In this document: piece after piece, positions 17,065 through 25,883 of the stretch
Layout: the number at the start of each line of letters is the position of its first letter
Numbering within the stretch: position 1 is the first letter of the stretch
Assembly (NCBI GenBank): GCA_016218065.1
Contig: JACRFA010000248.1
Location: 1 to 40,969 of the forward strand
DNA length: 40,969 bases
Origin: Ignavibacteriota bacterium
GTDB taxonomy: Bacteria; Bacteroidota; Ignavibacteria; UBA10030; UBA6906
Direction: 5' to 3'
Program-made: the position numbers and the translations under genes
Notes under the pieces: model-generated
What the model was told of the DNA's origin: nothing
What the model saw: the letters and a program-made list of their open reading frames with translations, nothing else
Databases searched by the model: none

Positions 17065-19485
17065 ATGAAATACTTTCTTGCATTCTTGATTTCATTTGCA
17101 ACCCTCGCATTCGGTCAAACATTTCCATCTTACTATTCGGCGGCCGATCTTGCGCTTGCGTCTCCGGGAGCGTTGAGGTTCGGGCTGTACGGTTTTGACA
17201 ACCCGGCGCTGCTCACGTACGTGCGTCACTCGGATTTGGAATTCGTCTGGACTGATGCGAGCGGCAAATGGAATGACTTCAACCGGTGGGGCCTATTCAC
17301 TGCGTCTCCGAATTTTGGATTCGGTCTCGTGAAGACGAAGCTTGGGCCGATCTCAATCACCGACTACAGAATTGCGCTCGCCGGCGGCGACAAGACACTC
17401 GGCTTCGGGTTCGCGTACAGTTTCACCGGCGGCGACAAAGCTGCGTTCGACAGACGGAACTCGTTCACCCTCGGTACGCTCGTCCGTCCCAATCGTTATG
17501 TCTCTGTCGGGTTGGTCGGCAGTACAACGACATCCGGTGGAAGGACGGAGGGCGTTGTTGATCTCGGCGTGCGTCCGTTGGGTAGCGAGATGCTCACGAT
17601 CTTCGCCGACTACGGCATTCAAAATCATCAACAACTCAAACAAGGGGCATGGAGCTACGGCGCGGCGATCGAAGCGTTGCCCGGCATTCGCGTTACGGGA
17701 CGCTACTTCAACACGCACGCCTTCTCCGTCGGGCTTTCCCTGAGTCTGGGCAACGCGGGCGTGTCAACGCAATCCACGTGGGACAACAACTCGAAGCATG
17801 CCTTCAACACGTACGCGATTCGTCTCGGCGCGTTCGATCGGACTGTGTTGACGAAACTCATGAAGAACTCCCGTTATGTGGAGATGGATCTGCTTGGCGG
17901 GATGAAGTACCAGCGCTTCATCTTGTTCGACAATGCGCGCACGCTGAGATCGACGCTCGACGCAATTGCCGCAGCGAAAGCGGATGAAACAGTCGCGGGC
18001 ATTGCCATCAACACGTCGGGCATGGACATCAATCGAGAAATGCTCTGGGAGTTGCGCGAGCAACTCAGGCAACTCAAGGCGGCCGGAAAGAAAGTTGTCG
18101 TGTTCATCGACAGGCCGACGATGGTGGAATATCAGTTTGCAACCATTGCCGATAAGATCGTGCTCGATCCCGCGGGCGCGCTCATGCTGCCGGGCTTTCT
18201 CGTGGGCCGAATGTACGTGAAGGGCACGCTCGACAAGCTGGGTATTGGGTTCACCGAACTCCGCTACTTCAAATACAAGTCGGCGGCAGAATCCTATGCG
18301 CGCGACAAGATGTCCGACGCCGATAGAGAGCAGAATCAGAAGCTTGTCGATGACTTGTACGCGCAAGCGAAAGCGGAAATCTGTGAGGGAAGAAAACTCA
18401 CTGCCGCCCAGTTTGACACGCTCGTGAATCAGGACGTGATGTTTCTTCCGCAGGATGCGTTGGCGAAGGGCCTCGTCGATACGCTCGGCAGATGGGAAGA
18501 GGTGAAGACGATGATTGAACGGCTTGAAGGCGAGAAGAAAGCGACGACGGGATTTGGTTCGCTTGCGCAGTTCAATCTTCCCTATGACAACCAATGGGGA
18601 GAGCGTCCGCGCATCGCGGTGATCTATGCGCTTGGTGCTTGTGCAATGGATGAGGGCATCAAGGCGCGTTCGCTCGTGAAGGATGTTGAGGCAGTCGCAA
18701 ACGATACGCGCGTGAAGGCAATCGTTCTGCGAGTCGATTCGCCCGGCGGCGACGGCATGGCATCCGACATCGTTGCCGAAGCATTGAAGAAAGCGAAGAA
18801 GAACAAGCCCGTGATCGTGTCGCAAGGGTACGTCGCGGCGTCGGGAGGGTACTGGCTTTCGATGTACGCCGACACAGTTGTCGCTGCGCCGAGTACCATC
18901 ACCGGCTCCATCGGGGTGATCGGCGGATGGATGTACAACAAAGAGCTGAAGGAGAAGCTCGGCTTTTCCACGGATCTCGTGAAGGCGGGCGAGCACGCTG
19001 ATCTTGGCTTCGGATTCCGGCTGCCGTTGATTGGCGCGGGAATACCCGACCGCGACCTCACGGACGTTGAACGTGCAAAAGCGGAACGCGCAATCAAGTC
19101 GTTCTATTCCGAGTTCGTCGCGAAGGTTGCGGTTGGACGACGAACGACTCCCGAGAAGATCGAGCCGCTCGCGCAGGGAAGAATTTATTCCGGCACAGAA
19201 GGGAAGAAGGTTGGCTTGGTTGATGAGCTTGGCGGACTGGCGGATGCAATTCGCATCGCGCGAACCAAAGCCGGCATTCGTCCGGACGATGACGTGACGA
19301 TCGTTGAGTTACCGAGGCCGGGCTTCATCGACTTTTCGCGCTTCATGCCGAAGTTGTTCGGCGTTGAGCAGGCAATCGCAACCGATCCGGTGATCGAGCA
19401 TCTGAAGCTTCGATTAGAACACAACGGTCAACCGATGCCCGTGATGCCGCTGGAGGAAATTGATTTCGAAGCGGCGACGGAGTAA
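17065..19485 (+). CDS. SppA-type S49 protease with N-terminal outer-membrane-barrel-like domain
   Basis: 806 residues from the ATG at 17065, chosen because GGAG lies 5 nt upstream and the signal peptide (MKYFLAFLISFATLAFGQ) starts there. Residues about 20-270 are glycine- and aromatic-rich alternating strands (FGFGLVKTKLGPISITDYRI, SVGLVGSTTTSGG, FSVGLSLSLGN) resembling PorV-like outer-membrane barrels. The rest is a double-length SppA: the first half carries the catalytic-lysine motif YKSAAESYARD (about K405) and the second half the nucleophile motif AASGGYW (S593) and TGSIGVIGG. SppA normally degrades leftover signal peptides in the inner membrane. Here the architecture implies a periplasmic protease domain attached to an outer-membrane part. 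Confidence 0.9.
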   Translation: MKYFLAFLISFATLAFGQTFPSYYSAADLALASPGALRFGLYGFDNPALLTYVRHSDLEFVWTDASGKWNDFNRWGLFTASPNFGFGLVKTKLGPISITDYRIALAGGDKTLGFGFAYSFTGGDKAAFDRRNSFTLGTLVRPNRYVSVGLVGSTTTSGGRTEGVVDLGVRPLGSEMLTIFADYGIQNHQQLKQGAWSYGAAIEALPGIRVTGRYFNTHAFSVGLSLSLGNAGVSTQSTWDNNSKHAFNTYAIRLGAFDRTVLTKLMKNSRYVEMDLLGGMKYQRFILFDNARTLRSTLDAIAAAKADETVAGIAINTSGMDINREMLWELREQLRQLKAAGKKVVVFIDRPTMVEYQFATIADKIVLDPAGALMLPGFLVGRMYVKGTLDKLGIGFTELRYFKYKSAAESYARDKMSDADREQNQKLVDDLYAQAKAEICEGRKLTAAQFDTLVNQDVMFLPQDALAKGLVDTLGRWEEVKTMIERLEGEKKATTGFGSLAQFNLPYDNQWGERPRIAVIYALGACAMDEGIKARSLVKDVEAVANDTRVKAIVLRVDSPGGDGMASDIVAEALKKAKKNKPVIVSQGYVAASGGYWLSMYADTVVAAPSTITGSIGVIGGWMYNKELKEKLGFSTDLVKAGEHADLGFGFRLPLIGAGIPDRDLTDVERAKAERAIKSFYSEFVAKVAVGRRTTPEKIEPLAQGRIYSGTEGKKVGLVDELGGLADAIRIARTKAGIRPDDDVTIVELPRPGFIDFSRFMPKLFGVEQAIATDPVIEHLKLRLEHNGQPMPVMPLEEIDFEAATE

Positions 19486-19503
19486 AGGATAGCTTGAACG
19501 AAA

Positions 19504-19556
19504 TGACAGGATGAATGTGATTGCGGCGCTGAAAGCTGCATCCTTTCATCCTGTCA
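19504..19556. terminator. Inverted repeat between convergent genes
   Basis: TGACAGGATGA (19504-19514) and TCATCCTGTCA (19546-19556) are a perfect 11-bp inverted repeat with a 31-nt spacer. It lies between the convergent stops of the SppA-like gene and the T9SS-sorted propeller gene. Position suggests a bidirectional transcription stop, but there is no good U-tract on either side. Confidence 0.4.
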
Positions 19557-19591
19557 AAGTTTCTTGCGGAATCGGTGGGATTCACCCGGCC

Positions 19592-21694
19592 TCACTTGAT
19601 CAACACGAGCTTCCTGCTTTCGACATAGCGTCCTGCTTGTAGTCGATAGAGGTACACGCCGCTGGGAAAGCCCGATGCGTTCCAGGTTACCTCGTGTGTT
19701 CCCGCCGACATCTCCTTGTCCACCAGCGTCGCGACTTCGCGGCCCAGCACATCGTACATCCGTACGGACGTACGACCGTACGTCCCTACAACGAAATGTA
19801 TTGTTGTCGTTGGATTGAACGGGTTGGGATAGTTTTGCTTTAGGGAAGAACCCGAGGGTACGCCGGCATTCACATGCTCTTCGACTGCCATGACCCCTCC
19901 GGTGTTGGTTCGAAGAATGTTTCCATTCAGGCCGACAGCCGTTCCACAGTCAGCATTTGTGAAAGTGACGCCATAGAGAGTATTTGTGGTCCCGCTTGGC
20001 TGGTTCGTCCAACTTGCACCTCCGTCTGTTGAGTGCAGGATCGTTCCATAGAAACCCACAACCGTGCCTACGCTGCCATTGGCGAAGTAGACACTATTGA
20101 GACCATTCATTGTTCCACTTGACTGACTCATCCAAATCGAACCGCCGTTGGTTGTGCGAAGAATTGTCCCATTCCATCCCACGGCTGTCGCGTTGTTACT
20201 ATCGGTGAAGTAGATGCAATGGAGACCATTCGTTGTTCCACTTGTCTGGCTCGTCCAGTTTACACCGCCGTTGGTTGTGCGAAGAATGATGCCATTTCCT
20301 CCTACCGCCGTTCCAGTTGTGGCATCAGTGAGCGAGATGCTCGTGAGATCGGTGGTCGTTCCACTTGACTGGCTCAGCCACGTTGCGCCTCCGTTGGTTG
20401 TACGGAGTATCGTACCGGAAGAACCCACAACTGCTCCAACATTTGTATCGGCGAAGGAAACGAAAAAGAGATGTCGCGTTGTTCCGCTTGGCTGATTAGT
20501 CCAGCTTGTTCCACCATCGGTAGTCCGAAGAATCATGCCGAGAGACCCTACCGCCGTTCCGATGTTAGCATCGATGAAGGAGACGCTATTGATCCCATTC
20601 GTTGTTCCGCCTGACTGGCTGGTCCAAGTTGTCCCGCCATCGGCAGTTCGAAGTATTGTGCCGTTGGCTCCCACGACCGTTCCCAAATTCGCACTTGTGA
20701 AACAGACACCTTTCAGATTACTCGTTGTTCCGGTTGAGTTGCGCGACCAAGTCGTGCCCGCATTTGTGGTACGAATGATGGTTCCAAAAATTCCGACCGC
20801 CGTTTGTGTGTTCACATCAGTCGAGCAGATACCATAGAGCCAGGCCGTCGTTCCACTTGATTGGCTCGTCCAGTTTGCGCCTCCATTAGTCGTACGAAGA
20901 ACTGTGCCACTGGCTCCGACCACTGTTCCATTGTTTGCATCGGAGAAGGACACGTTCAGAAGATAGTTCGTTGTTCCGCTTGACTGGTTCATCCAATCTA
21001 CACCACCATTAGTAGAGCGCAAAATTGTGCCGAATTCTCCCACTGCTGTGCCAGTGTTTGCGTCGATGAAAAACACCTTAAGGAGTATGTTTGCAATCCC
21101 GCTTGATTGACTGGTCCAGTTTATCCCGCCATTCGTGGTGCGAAGAATGGTGCCGGCTAATCCAACGGCCCATCCTCTGTTGGCATCGGTGAAGAAGACT
21201 CCATAGAGATCATACGCAGTTCCGCTTGACTGGATCGTCCAAGTTGTTCCGGCGTTGGTTGTGTGAAGGATAGTGCCAGTGGCTCCCACTGCCCAACCCT
21301 TGTTAGCGTCGATGAAGCAGACGGATAGGAGATAGTTTGTTGTTCCACTTGATTGGGTCGTCCAAGTTTCCCCGGCATTGGTAGTGCGAAGAATCGTGCC
21401 AGCGTCTCCCACTGCAGTTCCTGTGATCGCGTCGGTCAACGAAACACCGTGGAGTTGGTTCGTCGTTCCACTTGACTGGTTGGTCCAACTCATACCGCCA
21501 TTAGTAGTGTGGAGCACTGTGCCGGATTGTCCTACCGCAGTTCCTGTGTTAGTGTTGATGAAGGCCACGCAAAAGAGATCGTTTCCTTGCGGCAATGGAT
21601 TCTGCCAGAACCAACCCTGTTGCGCATGTGTCATTTGGATATGAGTGAGAAGAAGGAGGAGTATAGTGCAGTCTACAAATAAATGACTTTTCAT
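19592..21694 (-). CDS. Secreted YCF48-like beta-propeller protein with T9SS sorting domain
   Basis: 700 residues. The signal peptide ends at about THAQ (residue 25). Residues about 26-600 consist of 14 units of roughly 43 residues with the pattern VxFxDANxGTAVGxxGTILRTTNGGxxW, which is the YCF48/BNR-like repeat that builds beta-propellers. From residue 617 comes a C-terminal sorting domain (KQNYPNPFNPTTTIHF, then GVYLYRLQAGRYVESRKLVLIK) of the type recognised by the type IX secretion system. The protein is probably exported across the outer membrane and kept on or released from the surface; its ligand is unknown. Its start is preceded by AAGGAG on the minus strand. Confidence 0.93.
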   Translation of the reverse strand: MKSHLFVDCTILLLLLTHIQMTHAQQGWFWQNPLPQGNDLFCVAFINTNTGTAVGQSGTVLHTTNGGMSWTNQSSGTTNQLHGVSLTDAITGTAVGDAGTILRTTNAGETWTTQSSGTTNYLLSVCFIDANKGWAVGATGTILHTTNAGTTWTIQSSGTAYDLYGVFFTDANRGWAVGLAGTILRTTNGGINWTSQSSGIANILLKVFFIDANTGTAVGEFGTILRSTNGGVDWMNQSSGTTNYLLNVSFSDANNGTVVGASGTVLRTTNGGANWTSQSSGTTAWLYGICSTDVNTQTAVGIFGTIIRTTNAGTTWSRNSTGTTSNLKGVCFTSANLGTVVGANGTILRTADGGTTWTSQSGGTTNGINSVSFIDANIGTAVGSLGMILRTTDGGTSWTNQPSGTTRHLFFVSFADTNVGAVVGSSGTILRTTNGGATWLSQSSGTTTDLTSISLTDATTGTAVGGNGIILRTTNGGVNWTSQTSGTTNGLHCIYFTDSNNATAVGWNGTILRTTNGGSIWMSQSSGTMNGLNSVYFANGSVGTVVGFYGTILHSTDGGASWTNQPSGTTNTLYGVTFTNADCGTAVGLNGNILRTNTGGVMAVEEHVNAGVPSGSSLKQNYPNPFNPTTTIHFVVGTYGRTSVRMYDVLGREVATLVDKEMSAGTHEVTWNASGFPSGVYLYRLQAGRYVESRKLVLIK
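19895..21619 (-). repeat. Fourteen YCF48-type coding repeats
   Basis: Within the propeller gene a unit of about 129 bp is repeated 13 times in full plus one partial. It is recognisable by the TTNGGxxW coding stretch and the GTAVGxxGTIL stretch. The units are diverged but similar enough at DNA level to allow recombination. Approximate limits only. Confidence 0.85.
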
Positions 21695-22125
21695 AAGTAG
21701 CTCCTTGAAGGTAGCAGGATGAGCAGTCGTCTACCTGATTCGATCAGCGGTGACCAAATGCGAGCCTTGAGAAGTTCATTTCTGATGTGATCAGAAGGGA
21801 GGATTTGGTCATCAACTGGAAGGAACAGTTTCTACACCATCATACCAAACTCATCTCACATTTGCAACAGACATTCCCACTGCCCAACTCTTGACTCTCT
21901 CTCTCTTGCACGTTAACTTACGCACGGTTGAAAGCAGAGGCAAGTCCAGTCTCCGCTCATCAACTTCGCTGCGCGACTGTTCCTTTCTTTCGTCTCACAT
22001 TTACCCAGAAAATTTCAGGATGGGCCGATAGGCCGTGAGTTACTTTGCAATCTCGCGGCTCTATGGCCGGCATTGCTTTTCAGTTGATTAGATGCGCAGC
22101 TTGTTCCCCATCATAAAGGAGTATT
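21695..22125. other. Divergent intergenic region with nested hairpins
   Basis: 431 bp between the divergent propeller gene and methyltransferase gene, without a convincing ORF. At 21735-21811 it holds CTGAT-TCG-ATCAG, then an outer 9-bp pair TGACCAAAT/ATTTGGTCA (21751-21759 with 21803-21811) enclosing TTCTGAT-GTG-ATCAGAA (21780-21796). AAGGAG at 22115-22120 is the methyltransferase ribosome site. No tRNA or known riboswitch was recognised in it. Confidence 0.5.
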
Positions 22126-22695
22126 ATGCCGTTCCATGTCTGTCCGTGGTGGCTTACCTACACATTCGACAACCCGATTCGAAAGCTCGTACACAACCCG
22201 TCGAAGATCTTTAGCGGACTTGTTCGTCGCGGAGCGAGGGTGCTGGATGTCGGATGCGGCATGGGCTACTTCACGATTCCGCTCGCGCGCATGGTCGGCG
22301 AACAGGGGGCGGTGTTTGCCGTCGATCTGCAAAAAGAAATGCTCGCCGCCGTCAGGCGACGCGCAGCTCGCGCCGGCGTTCTCTCGCGGGTTCGGATGGT
22401 GCAGTGCAAAGAGAATTCACTTGGCGTGAGTGAGAAGTTTGATTTTGCCTCGGCGTTCTGGATGGTGCACGAGGTTCCCGATCAGAGGCAGTTTCTCTGC
22501 GAACTTTTTTCGTTGATGAAACCTTCGGGGAAGTTCTTGCTGGTGGAACCGAAGGGACATGTCAACGCAGCCGAGTTCCGCGAAACTGTCCGGCTTGCAA
22601 CGTCGGTGGGCTTCGTGCAGAAGGGGAGTGTGCGTGTCGCGTTGAGTAGAAGCGCGCTGCTTGCGCGACCTGCCGACGGCGACGGACGATCATGA
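22126..22695 (+). CDS. Class I SAM-dependent methyltransferase
   Basis: 189 residues. The SAM-binding glycine motif is clear (VLDVGCGMGYFTIPLAR, residues about 38-54), followed by the acidic end of strand 2 (AVDLQKEML) and a post-motif FWMVHEVPDQ. The family has a characteristic N-terminus with CPWWLTYTFDNP. These are UbiE/Methyltransf_11-like proteins; the substrate is unknown. AAGGAG lies 5 nt before the ATG. Its last codons overlap the start of the following frameshifted gene (ATGA), so the two were an operon. Confidence 0.88.
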   Translation: MPFHVCPWWLTYTFDNPIRKLVHNPSKIFSGLVRRGARVLDVGCGMGYFTIPLARMVGEQGAVFAVDLQKEMLAAVRRRAARAGVLSRVRMVQCKENSLGVSEKFDFASAFWMVHEVPDQRQFLCELFSLMKPSGKFLLVEPKGHVNAAEFRETVRLATSVGFVQKGSVRVALSRSALLARPADGDGRS

Positions 22696-22983
22696 AAATA
22701 CTTGCACTCGAAAAGGATATGCCCGGAGTTTCCGACGACAAGTTTTCAGACGAGCTGCTCACGAGAGGCTCGCCGAGCCTGGGAGCTTCATCAAGCCGGT
22801 GTGATTCGCGAGTTGTACTTTCGTGCGGACAAGAGCTTGGCCGTGCTGATTCTCGAGTGTGCAGATGGCGATGAGGCGAAGGAAATTCTCGCAACGCTGC
22901 CGCTCGTTTGCGAGGGACTCATTGATTTTGAAATCATTTCGCTCGCGGCGTATCCGGGTTTCGCGAGATTGTTTAGCGACTAG
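22692..22983 (+). pseudogene. Frameshifted muconolactone-isomerase/YCII-like small protein
   Basis: Two overlapping frames together give one family-like protein of about 96 residues. The first frame from ATG 22692 reads MKILALEKDMPGVSDDKFSDELLT. The second reads EARRAWELHQAGVIRELYFRAD and continues to the stop at 22983. The junction is in the stretch around 22755-22775. The joined span is 292 nt, one base too long for a single frame. This is either a real one-base insertion, a sequencing error or, less likely, a +1 shift. Intact relatives, as I recall them, are small ferredoxin-fold proteins of the muconolactone isomerase type. The start overlaps the methyltransferase stop. Confidence 0.8.
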
Positions 22984-23055
22984 ACTTTACAGGCATGCGC
23001 GTCGCACGACGTGACGCGTACCTGCATTTCATAATCATCATATAAGGAGACAACC

Positions 23056-23454
23056 ATGGTTAATGCAAAGAGAGTTCTTATTGCTACGGCGTCGGGTCTT
23101 CTGTTTGGCTTTGTGTGTTTTGGATTGGCGTCGAGCGGAGGCAATCTGCCGTTGCCGGTCGCCTATCAGATCATCGCTGAGCGAACGCTGATCGGGTTTG
23201 CGATCGGCATTAGCGCGCTCAAGATAGGGCATTGGTCGGTGCATGGATTGCTGATGGGATTTTTGATCAGCATTCCGCTTGCGTTCAGCGGACTGATGGC
23301 GCCAGACAATCCCGAGTACAGCAAGACGAGCATGTTCATTATGACGATCGTGATTGGCGCGGTGTACGGAGTGTTGATTGAGCTGATCACGACGAAGTTG
23401 TTCAAGGCTCCGCAGGTCAGCGCAACGCCTGTTATCGCAGCAGCGGCCGTATAG
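23056..23454 (+). CDS. Small four-helix membrane protein
   Basis: 132 residues with four likely membrane segments (about 7-25, 36-56, 62-82 and 94-114). The first resembles a glycine-rich helix (IATASGLLFGFVCFGLA). AAGGAG with a short spacer precedes the ATG. I do not recognise the family and there are no catalytic or metal-binding motifs. It is followed by a strong hairpin and then a 278-bp gap, so it is probably transcribed alone or with the two genes upstream. Confidence 0.75.
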   Translation: MVNAKRVLIATASGLLFGFVCFGLASSGGNLPLPVAYQIIAERTLIGFAIGISALKIGHWSVHGLLMGFLISIPLAFSGLMAPDNPEYSKTSMFIMTIVIGAVYGVLIELITTKLFKAPQVSATPVIAAAAV

Positions 23455-23484
23455 TCATCCCGCAAATTGACTGATGAACTCTCG

Positions 23485-23510
23485 CAGTGGCGCTCGAAAG
23501 AACGCCACTG
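23485..23510 (+). terminator. Hairpin after the four-helix membrane protein
   Basis: CAGTGGCG and CGCCACTG form a perfect 8-bp stem with a 10-nt loop, 30 nt after the stop of the small membrane protein gene. No run of T follows, so it may be a rho-type or processing structure rather than a strict intrinsic terminator. The rest of 23455-23732 shows no supported gene. Confidence 0.45.
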
Positions 23511-23732
23511 ACGTACTCGAACACTTTGATGAGTCAACATCTTCTAGCCGGCAACTTCTCATTCTATTTTTGGGCCACCGGCGGGTGTTCCTCGTCAAGA
23601 CTGAGTTGCATGGCGCGAAGCGGATCACTCTACCTCGCGTCAAACACGGTCGCCCACCTCCGCTCTTTGCTCTCTCCCGCCTTTTCCGTAACTTTCATCG
23701 GCAAAAGTTCGCTACTCACTTCGTAACAACTC

Positions 23733-24653
23733 ATGCGCTTTCTTGTTTTCGGGGCCGATGGCGGCGGCACAAAGACGCTCGGCCTCATCTCAGATCAGGA
23801 CGCCAACATTCTTGCCCGACGCACAGTCGGCGCGGGCAATCCGAATGTTGTTGGTTTCGAGAACGCGTCGCGAAATCTGTTTGAGTTGTTGAGAGATTGC
23901 TGCCTCGATGCGCAGTGCTCACCCAATGAGCTGCGCTCGATTGTCTTCGGTCTGGCCGGCGCCGGGCGCGACGAAGCGCGACAGGAGTTGCGCACAAGAA
24001 TCGCGACGCTCGCCGGCTGCGAGTTGCCCATCACGATCGAAACCGATGCGCGCATCGGGCTGGAGGGCGCGTTCAACGGCGCGCCGGGCGTGCTGATCAT
24101 TGCCGGAACAGGCTCCGTCGTCATCGGCAAAAAATCGTCAGACGAAACAGTGATGATCGGCGGCTGGGGCCGCGCATTTGGCGATGAAGGAAGCGGATTC
24201 TTTCTCGGACTTGAGGCGCTCAAGTCGTTGCGGCTCTACTACGACGGTCGCGGCGGTTCGCCTCTGCTGGCAAACATGATCGCCGGGCAATTCGGCCTAG
24301 ACTCTCGCTCTCGCGTCATCGCCGCCGCGTATCAGGAAAAATTCGAATTCTCTACGCTCGCGCCGCTCGTGCTCAAGGCCGCAGAGCAGAATGATGCGGT
24401 CGCCCTCGCGATACTGCACGCGGGCGCGAATGAATTGGCTGATCAGGCACGCGTCGTTGTCGAGCGCTTGCAGCAGCTGGACAGAATCGGCGTTGCGTTC
24501 TTTGGCGGATTGATTGAACTTGACAACGTGTACTCACGAATCATGAAGGCAAGGGTGGAAGAAGTCATTCCCGCGGCTGAGGTGAAGAAGGCTGAGAAAT
24601 CACCCGCCGAGGGCGCTGTGTTGATGGCATTGGCAAACGCGAGGAAACAATGA
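23733..24653 (+). CDS. BadF/BadG/BcrA/BcrD-family kinase, N-acetylglucosamine kinase-like
   Basis: 306 residues of the ASKHA (sugar kinase/actin) fold. The phosphate 1 motif ADGGGTKT is at the N-terminus, the adenosine motif GTGSVVIGK in the middle, and GWGRAFGDEGSGFFLG is the signature of GlcNAc kinases. It is expected to phosphorylate an amino sugar such as GlcNAc or MurNAc from peptidoglycan or chitin turnover. Its stop overlaps the start of the next gene (ATGA), a serine beta-lactamase-fold lipoprotein. This pairing is common in Bacteroidota amino-sugar recycling clusters as I recall them. No Shine-Dalgarno is visible. Confidence 0.88.
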   Translation: MRFLVFGADGGGTKTLGLISDQDANILARRTVGAGNPNVVGFENASRNLFELLRDCCLDAQCSPNELRSIVFGLAGAGRDEARQELRTRIATLAGCELPITIETDARIGLEGAFNGAPGVLIIAGTGSVVIGKKSSDETVMIGGWGRAFGDEGSGFFLGLEALKSLRLYYDGRGGSPLLANMIAGQFGLDSRSRVIAAAYQEKFEFSTLAPLVLKAAEQNDAVALAILHAGANELADQARVVVERLQQLDRIGVAFFGGLIELDNVYSRIMKARVEEVIPAAEVKKAEKSPAEGAVLMALANARKQ

Positions 24654-25825
24654 GACTATTTCTTTCTGTGATCGTTCTTGGCGGCTCGCTACTTCTTCTG
24701 TCGTGCGGCGCCGCGCTGGAGAGCAGCAAGCCGCTCGCCTACGGCGCGCCGGAGTCTGTTGGCTTCAACGCAGCGCGCCTTGCGCGACTCGATTCAATCA
24801 TGCACAACGCACTCGCCGACTCGACATTCCCCGCCGCGCAACTCTGTGTCATCAAAGACAACTTCATCGTTTACAACAAAGCATTTGGGCGCTACACCTA
24901 CGACGTCAACGCGCCGCAGACGAACTTGCAAACGATGTTCGACATGGCGTCGCTCACCAAGGTCGTTGCGACGACGTCGGCTGTCATGAAATTGTGTGAT
25001 GAGAAGAAGCTCTCGCTCGACGACAAGGTGAGCAAGTTTGTTCCCGCGTTCGCGAAAGGAACAAAATCCAACATCACCATCCGCCACCTGATGCTACACA
25101 ACAGCGGACTGCCTCCGTTCCGCCAGCTCTGGAAGTTTGTCCCTGAAGCCAAGGATGCCATCGACTCCGTCTATGCGACAAGCCTCGTTGCGAATCCCGG
25201 CGACACGACCATCTACAGCGATCTCGGATTCATCACGCTCGGCAAAATCATCGAGAATGTTTCGGGCATGAGGCTGAATGAATATGTCAGCCGAAATTTC
25301 TTCCAGCCCCTCGGCATGACGCGCACGATGTTCTTGCCGTTCGACTTCAAAGATCAGTGCGCCCCGACGGAGTTTGATTCTCTTTGGCGCAAGCATCTGG
25401 TGCAGGGCATCGTACACGACGAGAATGCAGATTTCCTCGGCGGCGTGTCGGGTCATGCAGGACTTTTTTCCACCGCAAGCGATGTGGCGATCTTCATGCA
25501 GATGCTTCTCAACGGCGGCGACTACGACGGGCGGAGTTATCTTGAATCTTCAACCGTCACGATGTTCACGAAGCGTCAGTCGGAGCGCAGCACGCGAGCG
25601 CTTGGGTGGGACACGAAATCGGCGAAGGGGGCGTCCGCCGGAAATCTCTTCTCGCCGAATTCCTTTGGACATACAGGATTCACCGGTACGAGCATCTGGG
25701 TTGATCCCGAGAGAAATCTCGCCGTCATCTTAGTCACGAACCGCGTTCACCCAATGCGTGCGAACACGAAGATCTTCAAGATCCGTCCGGCAGTTGCGGA
25801 CGCGGTGATTGAAGCACTGCGTTGA
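24650..25825 (+). CDS. Serine beta-lactamase-family hydrolase lipoprotein
   Basis: 391 residues. The lipobox LLLSC gives a lipidated C19. The penicillin-binding/beta-lactamase fold motifs are complete: SLTK (S101, K104), YSD at 189-191 (the YxN position) and HTG at 341-343 (the KTG position). Class C-like enzymes of this kind are often esterases or peptidoglycan-modifying enzymes rather than antibiotic-destroying enzymes. Coupling to an amino-sugar kinase favours a cell-wall recycling role, for example with a secreted glycosidase elsewhere. That role is an inference. Confidence 0.9.
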   Translation: MRLFLSVIVLGGSLLLLSCGAALESSKPLAYGAPESVGFNAARLARLDSIMHNALADSTFPAAQLCVIKDNFIVYNKAFGRYTYDVNAPQTNLQTMFDMASLTKVVATTSAVMKLCDEKKLSLDDKVSKFVPAFAKGTKSNITIRHLMLHNSGLPPFRQLWKFVPEAKDAIDSVYATSLVANPGDTTIYSDLGFITLGKIIENVSGMRLNEYVSRNFFQPLGMTRTMFLPFDFKDQCAPTEFDSLWRKHLVQGIVHDENADFLGGVSGHAGLFSTASDVAIFMQMLLNGGDYDGRSYLESSTVTMFTKRQSERSTRALGWDTKSAKGASAGNLFSPNSFGHTGFTGTSIWVDPERNLAVILVTNRVHPMRANTKIFKIRPAVADAVIEALR

Positions 25826-25883
25826 ATTCTACGCAAAGTGCAGAGAAATCAGAGAAGAAATTGTTCAAAAATCTTATTGATGT

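Noticed and set aside
17764-18996. 410-residue minus-strand ORF over the SppA-like gene
   Set aside because: Antisense shadow of a well-supported protease; no recognisable motif and no ribosome site.
19895-21619. Possible CRISPR-like array from regularly spaced similar units
   Set aside because: The units are about 129 bp, contiguous, diverged and in frame, coding for YCF48-type propeller repeats.
23487-23884. Plus-strand ORFs of 79 and 136 residues between the small membrane protein and the kinase
   Set aside because: They have no ribosome site or recognisable domain, cover the post-gene hairpin, and the longer one runs into the kinase in another frame.
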